Below are positions 1 to 7,500 of a DNA stretch of 11,373 bases, one piece after another. The notes under the pieces are model-generated. The model ran no database searches and was not told the DNA's origin. It saw only the letters and a list, made by a program, of their open reading frames with translations. Origin of the DNA: Coriobacteriia bacterium (lineage in GTDB: Bacteria > Actinomycetota > Coriobacteriia > Anaerosomatales > SLCP01); the NCBI GenBank assembly GCA_007125735.1, contig SLCP01000105.1, forward strand, positions 1 through 11,373. Direction: 5' to 3'. The position numbers were made by a program, and so were the translations under genes. How positions within the stretch are numbered: position 1 is the stretch's first letter; each line of letters starts with the position of its first letter.

Positions 1-677
1 CGTGCCTGGTCGTACTGCTCCCGGGAGAGCGTCACGCCGGTCACTCGGCAGCCGGCGGTCTTGGCGGCGTGGAGCGCGAACTAGCCGCACCCGCAGCCGA
101 TCTCGAGAAGGTGCGAGCGCGTGTCGGGATCGGCGATCTCGAGGATGCGGTCGTATTTGCGGCGCTGCGCTTCGGCCAGGTCGACGCAGTCGTCCTCGAA
201 GCATGCTGCCGAGTACGTCATGCTCGGATCGAGCCACAGCTCGTAGAAGTCGTTGCCGAGGTCGTAGTGGGCGGCGATGTTGCGCTTCGAGCCGCGGCGC
301 GTGTTGGCGGCGAGCGCATGTGCGAACTTGTGCACGAGCGACGGACGCCCGTCCGCACCCTCCATCCCGCCGGCCTTCATGCCGGCGCCGCCGAGGTCGA
401 GCACGGCGGCGAGGTCGGGGGTGTCCCACTGACCGTCCATGTAGGCCTCGGCGAGCCCCATCGAGCCCTCACGGGCGATGGCTTTCGCGGCGGCGCTGTC
501 GTGCAGGTGCACCTCGGCGTGGGGGCCCGCCTCTCGGCCGGTGTAGCTCGTCGTGCCGCCGCCGGGCCACATGATGTCGAGCGTGCCGGCGGGCATGCGC
601 TGCTGGAGCATGAGGTGCACGAGGCGCTCGTAGACGGTGCGGGGACCGGCTCCCTGGTGGTTTGCGGGGCCTACCAT
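1..677 (-). pseudogene. CFA-type SAM-dependent methyltransferase, 3'-partial, interrupted by in-frame TAG
   Basis: Family: cyclopropane-fatty-acyl-phospholipid synthase, which transfers a methyl(ene) from S-adenosylmethionine to the double bond of an acyl chain in membrane phospholipid. From the ATG at 677-675 there are 198 codons and then TAG (83-81). Residues 133-160 carry the family block (NIAAHYDLGNDFYELWLDP, then MTYS). Residues 192-198 read EIGCGCG, the start of SAM-binding motif I, usually EIGCGWG followed by G, A or E. The same frame continues past the TAG for 26 codons to the window edge and still reads like the family (FALHAAK, then VTGVTLSREQYDQA). The length is therefore conserved, and a point change made the stop. 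Family members are about 400 residues, so the product ending here would lack nearly all of the methyltransferase fold. The start is set by AGGAGG at 685-690, 7 nt upstream, and overlaps the end of the DUF1365 gene by 7 bp. Family is near certain; whether the stop is real, a sequencing error or suppressed cannot be told here. Confidence 0.8.
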
Positions 678-1447
678 GACGTTTCCTCCTCGGGGGGCGG
701 TGTGCGGGGGACGTACGCGATGCGCTTGAAGAAGAACAGGCGTATCGCCTGGTAGTGGATGAGCAGCCACGCGCGAAGCGACATCGGACCGTACCGGGCG
801 ACGGTCCTCACGAGCTGGCCGTCGGTGAGTGGACGACGTGCGAGCGAGATCGCGGCTACAAGCAGCAGCGGACCGCTCACGTAGTCAAAGATCGAGACGG
901 AGATGCGCTCGCCGGGCGCGCTGAACCGGAACTCGTAGCGGGCGTCCATCTCGATGAAGGGCGAGACGTGGAACGCTTTGCGCGCCTCGGGAACGGTGTC
1001 CCAGTCGAACACGTCTCCCGAGGCATGGAGCAGGTAGTTGTGGTGATCGCCGAAGGTGTTGTTCACCTCGGCCAGCACGGCGCGCGGCGTTCCGTCGGCG
1101 TGGAAGCAATACCAGAACGCGACCGGGAAGAACTTGAACCCGAGCACGCGTGGGAAGGTGAGCAGGTATACGGGCCCGCCGCCAAGATCGATGTCTGCCC
1201 GGGCGAGGATGTCGTCGATCCAGGGTCGCAGCGGCGTGCCATCGCGCGGGCCGTGGTCCGCGAACCGGAGCGAGACGAGGTTCGGGCGGTTGACGGAGAA
1301 GAGGCGTAGCGAGGAGTCGAGCGCATCGAGCTCGTCGAGGTCGGCGTAGAGGTAGTAGACGCCGTAGCGGAACCGGTTGGTGCGCGGCGTCTTGCGTTCG
1401 TGCGCGACGGTGCCCACGTAGAGTCCGCTGTTGAGGGCGTCGCTCAC
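671..1447 (-). CDS. DUF1365 family protein (COG3496)
   Basis: The 258-residue protein has a GTG start, which overlaps the TGA of the upstream amine-oxidase gene in a 4-bp GTGA (1444-1447). AGGGGAG lies 7 nt upstream (1455-1461). Family marks: the N-terminal LYVGTVAHER and RFRYGVYYLYADLDEL (residues 9-40), VLAEVNNTFGDHHNYLL (124-140), FHVSPFIEMDARYEF (159-173) and a C-terminal IHYQAIRLFFFK stretch (230-241). The biochemical role of DUF1365 is not established. It is typically encoded beside CFA synthases and FAD amine-oxidase-like proteins, so a role in acyl-chain modification of membrane lipids is inferred from context. One oddity: the segment usually like FNPVSFWYC reads FFPVAFWYC here (106-114), replacing the usual Asn and Ser. 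Residues 184-202 are hydrophobic and could touch the membrane. The reading frame stays open upstream to 1828, but that part lies inside the preceding gene in another frame and has no family similarity. Confidence 0.9.
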   Translation of the reverse strand: MSDALNSGLYVGTVAHERKTPRTNRFRYGVYYLYADLDELDALDSSLRLFSVNRPNLVSLRFADHGPRDGTPLRPWIDDILARADIDLGGGPVYLLTFPRVLGFKFFPVAFWYCFHADGTPRAVLAEVNNTFGDHHNYLLHASGDVFDWDTVPEARKAFHVSPFIEMDARYEFRFSAPGERISVSIFDYVSGPLLLVAAISLARRPLTDGQLVRTVARYGPMSLRAWLLIHYQAIRLFFFKRIAYVPRTPPPEEETSW

Positions 1448-2748
1448 GATGCGGCTCCCCTGACGTGCGTCCGCGTCTCGTCGAGCTCGGTGCCCCACGG
1501 CAGGGAAGCCCCCATCGCCTCGGCGACGCGCACGGCTGAGAGCAGTCCATCCTCGTGGAAGCCGTAGCGCTGCCACGCGCCGGTGAACCACACGCCACCG
1601 CCTCCTTGGATCTCGCCGAGGCGCGCTTGCGCGGCGATGGCGTCGCGACCAAAGAGCGGGTGGGCGTAGCGCATGCGGCCGAGGACACTGGCAGGATCCG
1701 GTTCGCGCTGCGCGTTCAACGTGACGAGCAGCGGAGAATCGGTGCCGAGCGGCTGGAGGCGGTTGAGGTAGTAGGTGAGGGCGAGGGTCGCCGTGCTCGC
1801 GTCGGCCGTCTTGCTGTAGTAGTTCCACGATGCATGCGCCCGCTCGCTACTCGGCAGGAACGAGGTGTCGGTGTGCAGCACCACGGCATTGTCGTTCACG
1901 CCGAACGCGCCGAGCAGCGCGCGCTCGACGTCCGTGGGTTCGTCGAGCATCGCGAGCGCCTGCGGGGCGTGCGCAGCGATGACGACCGCGTCGTAGCGCT
2001 CGGCGCCGCCCGGCCACGCGACCTCCACGCCGCCGCTCACCCGCCGTACGCGCTCGACGGGGCTTGCGAGGCGGATCTCGCCGGAGACACCGGCCGCTGC
2101 GGCGTCAACGTACGTACGCGCGCCGCCCACGAGGCTGCGCCACTGCGGCTTGCCCGCGATGTGAAGCAGGCCGTGGTTGTCGGCGAAGCGAAGGAAGCTC
2201 TTCGCGGGGAAGTCGCGCATCTTGCCTGCGGGCGTCGACCAGATCGCCGAGCCCATCGGCACGAGGTACCAGTCGGTGAAGCCGTGTCCGAATCCCTCGC
2301 GGTCGAGCAGTTCGCCCAGCGTCAGGGCATCGACGCTCTCGTCGGCGAGGAGGCGGTCGGCCATCCGGGAGAAGCGGAAGATATCGAGGAGCATCCGTAT
2401 GAACGCAGGGTTCGCGATGTTCTCCCGTTGGGCGAAGATCGAGTCCACGCTCGAACCGCTCCACTCGATGTCCTCATCGGCGCACTGGACCGAGAACGAC
2501 ATGTCGCTCTCTGAGTGCGTGACCCCGAGCCGCTCGAAGAAGCGGATGAGGTTGGGGTAGGTGCGCTCGTTGTAGACCATGAACCCCGTATCCGCACAGA
2601 CCGCCGTGTAGCCGACACTGACGTCGTGCGTGTGGGCGTGCCCGCCGAGGCGGTCCTCGGCCTCGAATACGTCGACCTCGTGTTCGGGCGAGAGCAGCCA
2701 GGCGGCCCCGAGTCCCGATATCCCCGATCCGACGACCGCTACCCTCAT
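1444..2748 (-). CDS. FAD-dependent amine-oxidase-like oxidoreductase (COG2907 type)
   Basis: The 434-residue flavoprotein starts at ATG 2748-2746, preceded by GGAGG at 2753-2757 with a short 4-nt gap. The dinucleotide-binding fold is at the extreme N-terminus: GSGISG (7-12), an acidic residue ending the second strand (VDVFEAE, Glu29) and the following RLGGHAHTH (33-41). The C-terminal FAD-contact motif is WFTGAWQRYGFHEDGLLSA (387-405), characteristic of this family. Family knowledge: homologues occur beside DUF1365 and CFA synthase genes, and plant cyclopropane synthases carry a related oxidase domain fused to the N-terminus of the methyltransferase. Some bacterial relatives act as desaturases or oxidases on methylated acyl chains (furan fatty acid formation in Rhodobacter). 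Oxidation or desaturation of a lipid acyl chain is inferred, not shown; amine oxidation is unlikely to be the role. It is the first gene of the leftward operon, transcribed from the 2749-2885 region, and is coupled to the DUF1365 gene by a 4-bp overlap. The frame extends upstream to 2892, but that extension has no family similarity and crosses the divergent promoter region. Confidence 0.92.
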   Translation of the reverse strand: MRVAVVGSGISGLGAAWLLSPEHEVDVFEAEDRLGGHAHTHDVSVGYTAVCADTGFMVYNERTYPNLIRFFERLGVTHSESDMSFSVQCADEDIEWSGSSVDSIFAQRENIANPAFIRMLLDIFRFSRMADRLLADESVDALTLGELLDREGFGHGFTDWYLVPMGSAIWSTPAGKMRDFPAKSFLRFADNHGLLHIAGKPQWRSLVGGARTYVDAAAAGVSGEIRLASPVERVRRVSGGVEVAWPGGAERYDAVVIAAHAPQALAMLDEPTDVERALLGAFGVNDNAVVLHTDTSFLPSSERAHASWNYYSKTADASTATLALTYYLNRLQPLGTDSPLLVTLNAQREPDPASVLGRMRYAHPLFGRDAIAAQARLGEIQGGGGVWFTGAWQRYGFHEDGLLSAVRVAEAMGASLPWGTELDETRTHVRGAAS

Positions 2749-2752
2749 GCAT

Positions 2753-2757
2753 CCTCC
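2753..2757 (-). promoter_or_regulatory. Ribosome binding site deciding the amine-oxidase start
   Basis: The minus strand reads GTGGAGGATGC immediately before ATG 2748-2746. The GGAGG core decides for this start over the longer open frame to 2892, and it places the GxGxxG motif at residue 7, as expected. Confidence 0.7.
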
Positions 2758-2873
2758 ACTTCCCTGCGGACCGTCGGCACTCGGCAGACAGCGGCGCAGC
2801 ACGCGAACCTTCCAACGGGTATATTCGTTCCCAGAAACCAGAGGTTCCACCGGGCGGCGTGCTCGGATGCGGG

Positions 2874-2878
2874 GGAGG
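2874..2878 (+). promoter_or_regulatory. Ribosome binding site deciding the SDR GTG start
   Basis: GGGGGAGG (2871-2878) lies 7 nt before GTG at 2886. This favours the GTG over the in-frame ATG at 2859, which would add nine non-family residues and place this site inside the coding region. Confidence 0.75.
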
Positions 2879-2885
2879 TCCATAC

Positions 2886-3704
2886 GTGCCACTCATCATC
2901 GTGACCGGGGTCTCGTCAGGCATCGGTCAGGCGACGGCCGAGCTGTTCGCTCGCGAGGGCTGGACGGTTGTGGGCACCGTCCGCGATGTGGAGCGCATGG
3001 AGGGCCACCGATGGGGTGGCGATGTGCGCCTCGAGGAGGCGGACTTCGCCGAGACCGGCTCGGGCGCTCGGCTGGCCTCTCGCGTACTCGAGCATCACGG
3101 GGTGCCCGACGTGCTCGTCAACAACGCCGCGGCGCTCCTGTTCGGTCCCGTCGAGGACGCGACGCCCGCAGAGATCGAGCAGATCTTCCGCGTCAACGTC
3201 TACGAGCCCGTCGCGCTCGCGATGGGACTCGTGCCGGCGTGGCGCGAGCGAGGGAGCGGGCTCGTAGTCAACGTCACTTCGCTGGGCGGGCGGATGGTCT
3301 TCCCGTTCTTCGCGGTCTACAACGCCACGAAACATGCGCTCGAGGGGTTCTCGGAAGGTATGTGGCACGAACTCAAGGCGTTCGGCATCCGCGTGAAAGC
3401 GGTCGAGCCGGGCTTCGTCGAGACACCCATCTACGACAAGGCGATGCGGGGCGAGGGTGACCTCAAGCAGGGGAGCGCCCCGTATCGCGAGCGGATGGAG
3501 GCGATGGTCGCGTTCGAGGCGAGCATCGGGAATCGCACCTCGCCCGAGGAGGCGGCACGTGAGATCAGGGACGCCGTCTTCGACGAGAGCGACCGGCTTC
3601 GCTACCCCATCGCCGCCTATGCGCGCCCGCTCATCGCCGCGCGCAGGTGGCTCGGCGAGATGACGGTGATGCGGTTCTTCCACAAGCGGTGGATGGGCCG
3701 ATGA
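2886..3704 (+). CDS. Classical short-chain dehydrogenase/reductase (SDR)
   Basis: This is a 272-residue NAD(P)-dependent oxidoreductase with a GTG start. All classical SDR landmarks are present: the cofactor loop TGVSSGIG (7-14), NNAA (79-82), the structural Asn104 in RVNV, and the catalytic Ser132, Tyr145 and Lys149 (YNATK), followed by EPGFVET (174-180). TVRD (31-34), after the second strand, has an Arg that often indicates NADP(H) preference. The length is somewhat above the 250-residue core; the basic, aromatic C-terminal tail (MTVMRFFHKRWMGR) may be a membrane-surface or substrate-lid segment. The substrate cannot be read from the sequence. The divergent partner operon modifies lipid acyl chains, so a fatty-acyl, alcohol or ketone substrate is possible but inferred. 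The stop overlaps the start of the following membrane-protein gene in a 4-bp ATGA (3701-3704), so the two are probably co-translated. Confidence 0.93.
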   Translation: MPLIIVTGVSSGIGQATAELFAREGWTVVGTVRDVERMEGHRWGGDVRLEEADFAETGSGARLASRVLEHHGVPDVLVNNAAALLFGPVEDATPAEIEQIFRVNVYEPVALAMGLVPAWRERGSGLVVNVTSLGGRMVFPFFAVYNATKHALEGFSEGMWHELKAFGIRVKAVEPGFVETPIYDKAMRGEGDLKQGSAPYRERMEAMVAFEASIGNRTSPEEAAREIRDAVFDESDRLRYPIAAYARPLIAARRWLGEMTVMRFFHKRWMGR

Positions 3705-4531
3705 GGATCAGCGGCCGCACGTACGCGGTTGCTCTCCTCGGTCTGGCGGCCACGGCGCTCATCCACACGCTCGTGCAACTCGAGGTGTTCGGGGAGTGGG
3801 GGACGCTCGCGCTCTCGGACTTCGGGAGCGTCGCGGTCGTCACGGCCGCCGCGGGCGTCGTGATGTGGTCCGCGCTCGGCTTCGCCCCAGGCACGCCGGA
3901 GCGTCGGACGTGGCTGCTCGTCGCGGCAGGGGTGGGCGCGTTCGCCCTCGGCGATCTCGTCTGGAGCTATATCGAGGTCGTACAGCGACAAGAGGTGCCC
4001 TACCCGGGTTTACCCGATGTCTTCTACACGCTGCAGGTCCTCATCTTGGGCCCGGCGCTCTTCCTCGGCGGCATGGCGTATCGAGACCGGGTCGACGTGC
4101 GGGGGCCGCTGCTGCTCACGATCGTTGCCACCCTCTCGCTCGTAGCGATGGTCTTCGTGGGCTTCTTGTGGCCCTACATCATCGCGGATCCGGAGGTTGA
4201 GCTGTTCGAGGCCGTCTTCAACGTCTTCTACGTGGTGACCGACATCGTGTTGTTGCTTGGGGCCGCGATATTCACGGGGCTCGTGACCACCTCGGCCCGC
4301 CTCGGCACGCAGGCGCACGCATGGTGGTTCGTAGTCGCGGGCGCGGCCGTGCTGACGCTTACGGACACGGCGTTCGCGTGGATCACCGCGGCGGGGACCT
4401 ACGAGGCGGGCGCGCTCGTCGATTACGGCTGGCTGCTCGCCCACGTCCTGATGGCCATAGGCGCGTCGCTCGCGCGTGACGGGGTCGACGCGGCCGCGGC
4501 AAAGCGTGCCGTGCCCGCTGCCCGGCCGTAG
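3701..4531 (+). CDS. Eight-helix membrane protein resembling a stand-alone sensor input domain
   Basis: The 276-residue integral membrane protein starts at an ATG overlapping the SDR stop by 4 bp; a weak GGTGG (3688-3692) is its only Shine-Dalgarno candidate. Hydrophobic segments lie at about residues 7-25, 42-62, 71-92, 105-125, 135-161, 170-195, 208-230 and 236-257. Between helices 3 and 4 it reads GDLVWSYIEVVQRQEVPYPG followed by LPDVFYT, and near the end TDTAFAWITAAGTYEAGALV followed by DYGW. These D/W/E...P.P...D..Y and D...Y..G...D.GW patterns resemble, from memory, the N-terminal multi-helix sensor region of many GGDEF/EAL proteins and histidine kinases. Here no GGDEF, EAL, kinase or other output domain follows: the protein ends in a short Ala-rich cytoplasmic tail. 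It may be an orphan sensor or a membrane partner of the SDR. The function is not known, and the family link is moderately sure. It ends 2 bp before the convergent glucan-synthase stop. Confidence 0.85.
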   Translation: MRISGRTYAVALLGLAATALIHTLVQLEVFGEWGTLALSDFGSVAVVTAAAGVVMWSALGFAPGTPERRTWLLVAAGVGAFALGDLVWSYIEVVQRQEVPYPGLPDVFYTLQVLILGPALFLGGMAYRDRVDVRGPLLLTIVATLSLVAMVFVGFLWPYIIADPEVELFEAVFNVFYVVTDIVLLLGAAIFTGLVTTSARLGTQAHAWWFVVAGAAVLTLTDTAFAWITAAGTYEAGALVDYGWLLAHVLMAIGASLARDGVDAAAAKRAVPAARP

Positions 4532-4533
4532 TC

Positions 4534-7500
4534 TCACCCGCCGAGGAGCACGACCCGCACGCTGTGCTCGCCCGTCGCTTCATCGAGCGCGATGCGCCCA
4601 TCTTCGACGAGTTCTCCGTCGAGTTCGACGCGCGCCACGCCACGGTTCACGCCGCGCGGATTCTCGACCGTCACGTGGAACGTCGCCTCTCCGAAGCGGT
4701 ACGTGAGCTCGAACCCGGGCCACCCCTTGGGGATGCACGGATCGACCGTGAAGGTCCGCTCGCCGTCGTTCGAGACGAGCTTCAAGCCGAGGAGGTGCTC
4801 GACGGTCACGCGGTAGAACCACGATGCCGAGCCCGTGTACCATGTCCATCCACCGCGGCCCACGTGCGGCTCGACGGCGTACACGTCGGCGGCGACCGCG
4901 TAAGGTTCGACACGGTACCGGTCCGCTTCCTCGGTGGTGCGCGCGTGGTTGACCGGGTTTATGAGGTCGATGAGGGAGAGCGCCTCGTCGCCGTCGCCGC
5001 GGAGCAGGTGGGCGAGCACCACCCAGAGCGCGGCGTGCGTGTACTGGCCGCCGTTCTCACGGACGCCGGGAACGTATCCCTTGATGTAGCCGGGATCGTG
5101 TTCCATCCGGTCGAATGGAGGCGTGAGCAGCGCGATGAGCCCGTCCTCGCGGCGCACGAGCTTGTCTTCGACGGCCTCGAGTGCGCGGGCGGCGCGGCTC
5201 GGGTCGCCCTCGCCGGAGATGACCGCCCACGCCTGTGCTATCGCGTCGATGCGGCACTCCTCGGCGTCCTTCGTGCCGAGGGGCGTGCCGTCGTCGAAGT
5301 ACGCGCGCCGGTACCAGCCGCCGTCCCAGCCTGCCTCCTCCGCAGCGTCGACGAGCGCGCGCGCGTGGGCACGGTATCGCTCAGCCCGCTCGGGTTCGCC
5401 GCGCGCTTCGCACAGAGGCGCGAACGAGCGGAGCACGACGTCGAGGAACCACGCCATCCATACGCTCTCGCCGCGACCGTCGTGGCCCACGCGGTTCATG
5501 CCGTCGTTCCAGTCTCCGCCGCCGATGAGCGGGAGCCCGTGGGCGCCGGTGGCGAACGATGTCTCGAGGGCTGCGACGCAGTGTTCGTAGACGGTGACGG
5601 CGGTCTCGGATACGGCTGGCACGACGTATGCGTCTTCGGCGCCCGGTTCGACCGGGGGCGCCTCGATGAACGGCGTGCGCACATCGAGCACGCTCGTATC
5701 GCCCGTGGCGCGCACGTACTCAGCACACACGAGCGCCATCCAGTGGCGGTCGTCGGTGATGCGCGTGCGTACTCCTCGGCCGGAGACCGGCTGCCACCAG
5801 TGCAATACGTCGCCTTCGGGGAACTGACGCCGAGAGGCCTCGACGATCTGCGCGCGGACGAGGTCGGGACGCGCGTACATGAGGCAGAGCGTGTCCTGCA
5901 GCTGGTCGCGGAAGCCGAACGCGCCCGACGACTGGTACGTCGCAGTGCGCCCCCAGAGCCGGCACGCGAGCGCCTGGTAGAGCAGGCGACCGTTTACGAG
6001 CGCGTCGAGCTCGGTGTCGGGGGTGCGCACGCTCACCGTGGAGAGCAGGTCGCTCCACGAGTCGCGGACCTCCTCGAAGGCGCGGTCGACGGCACCACGC
6101 GTGCGGTAGCGCGCCACGATCTCGCGGGTGGCATCGAGCGTTTCGGCCTGGCCGAGGAGGAAGGTGACCTCCTCGCTCGCGCCCGGCTCGAGGTCTACCC
6201 GGACCATCATCGCGCCACAGTTGTCGTGGAACCTGCCCGTGCGGCCGTGGAGGTGCTCGCGTTTCAGCGCCGCGGGCCTCGAGGGGTGGCCGTTGCGCCC
6301 GACGAACTCGGTCCTGCTCGCCGTCCACGAGAAGAGCGGGGTGGTAGATGCGAGAAACGCGGGGCGGCCCGGGAAGTCGGGGTTGTAGTGGTTGTGGGCG
6401 GTGAGCGTCTCGTGTTCTGCGTCGTACCACGTCACGACGAGGTGCTGGGCCTTGCTGCGTGACGAGCCGAGGACCCACTCGACGAACTGCGTCACCGAAA
6501 GCGAGCGCCTCCGGTCCGAGAGGTTCGTGAGACGGAGGCGGACGAGGCGCACCGGGTCGTCGGTTGGCACGAACCAGTCGAGCGCGTGCGCGACTTCGTG
6601 CGTCGTGTGCTCGAAGCGCGAGTATCCGAACCCGTGGCGGATGACGTAAGGCTCCTCGGACCGGCATGGCTGAGGTGTCGGGCTCCAGACCTCGCCCGTC
6701 TCCTCATCCCTCACGTAGAGGACCTCGCCGGAGCCGTCGGAGACCGGATCGTTGTTCCACGTCGTTATGCGGTTCTCGTGGCTGTTCTCCGCCCACGTGC
6801 AGCCGATCCCCGCCTCCGACACCATGCAGCCGAAGTGCGGGGACGCCATGACGTTGATCCACGGGGAGGGCGTGGTCGCCGGGCCCTCGAGCACGATGAC
6901 GTACTCGCCGGTCTCCGGGTCGAAACCGCCGTATCCGTTGTCGTTCACGAGTGCGGGTCGCTCGAACGCAGGTGTGGCGTAGGGCTCCGCCTCTCGTACG
7001 GTGGGGAGTGCCGGCGGGTCGGTGGGACGCTCGGTGCGCTGGTTGAGCTGCAGCTCGAGCGAGCCGCCGTCCCCGTCGAGGACCGCACGGGATACGCTCA
7101 CGAGCAGGTTGAGCACGTCGGGGTGCATGTGGTCTGCGCGTCGGAGAAACACGCCCCCCGGCTTGTCGACGAGCTGGAGCGCATGCCCGGTGCGCACGAG
7201 GAGCTTGAGGCGGTCGTCGAGCTCGTCGCTGTACGCGGAGGGGCGCGTGTTGAGGACCACGAGGTCGGCGACGAGTCCCTTGTGCCGCCAGTACTGGTGC
7301 GCGAGGAGCGCCTGGCGTACGAGCGGTGCGTGCTCGAGTTCGTCGACGCGCACGAGCAGGATCGGCAGGTCTCCAGATATGCCGAGGGACCACAGCGCCG
7401 AGATCGGCAGCCCATTCTCGGTCGGCGTGATGATCTTGAGTGCCGAGTAGGGATCGGTGAGGAGCAGGCGAGAGGCGAGCCGCTGCAACGTCACCGCCTC

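Larger units (their letters stand above)
2749..2885. promoter_or_regulatory. Divergent intergenic promoter region
   Basis: This 137-bp gap between the two divergent transcription units is the only sizeable non-coding stretch in the window. It holds a short AT-rich island, TATATTCGTT (2820-2829), in otherwise GC-rich DNA. Rightward, GAACC (2805-2809), a 16-nt spacer and CGTT (2826-2829) resemble an ECF-sigma promoter; TATATT (2820-2825) could instead be a housekeeping -10 box without a convincing -35. Leftward, TGGAAC (2849-2844), 17 nt and GAATAT (2826-2821) form a candidate whose -35 also has the GGAAC look of ECF promoters. A small inverted repeat, AACC-AGA-GGTT (2836-2846), sits between the leftward elements and could be an operator half-site pair or chance. 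A divergent promoter region follows from the gene arrangement; the individual boxes are guesses. Confidence 0.55.

Noticed and set aside
81..83. TAG read as pyrrolysine or a reassigned sense codon
   Set aside because: TAG is a genuine terminator for two other genes in this window, at 671-673 (minus strand) and 4529-4531, and CFA methyltransferases are not known to use pyrrolysine. A mutation or error is simpler.
1448..1828. Upstream extension of the DUF1365 frame to 1828
   Set aside because: It overlaps the end of the amine-oxidase gene, including its conserved FAD motif, and translates to Arg/Pro/Ala-rich sequence without similarity. The GTG at 1447 with AGGGGAG is the better start.
1555..2514. 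A 319-codon open frame on the plus strand opposite the amine-oxidase gene
   Set aside because: Codon-aligned antisense shadow; no start signal and no family similarity.
2859..2885. Longer SDR start at ATG 2859
   Set aside because: It would add nine residues of no family similarity and put the strong GGAGG (2874-2878) inside the gene. The GTG at 2886 has ideal spacing and the usual short lead-in to TGxxxGIG.
4546..4569. Inverted repeat GAGCAC...GTGCTC just after the membrane-protein stop, as a terminator
   Set aside because: The arms are only 6 bp with a 12-nt loop, there is no T-run after them on either strand, and they lie inside the conserved-length C-terminal codons of the glucan synthase.
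4564..6462. A 632-codon open frame on the plus strand opposite the GH94 domain
   Set aside because: Same codon-aligned antisense effect; the opposite strand encodes the GDWNDGM catalytic region with full family conservation.
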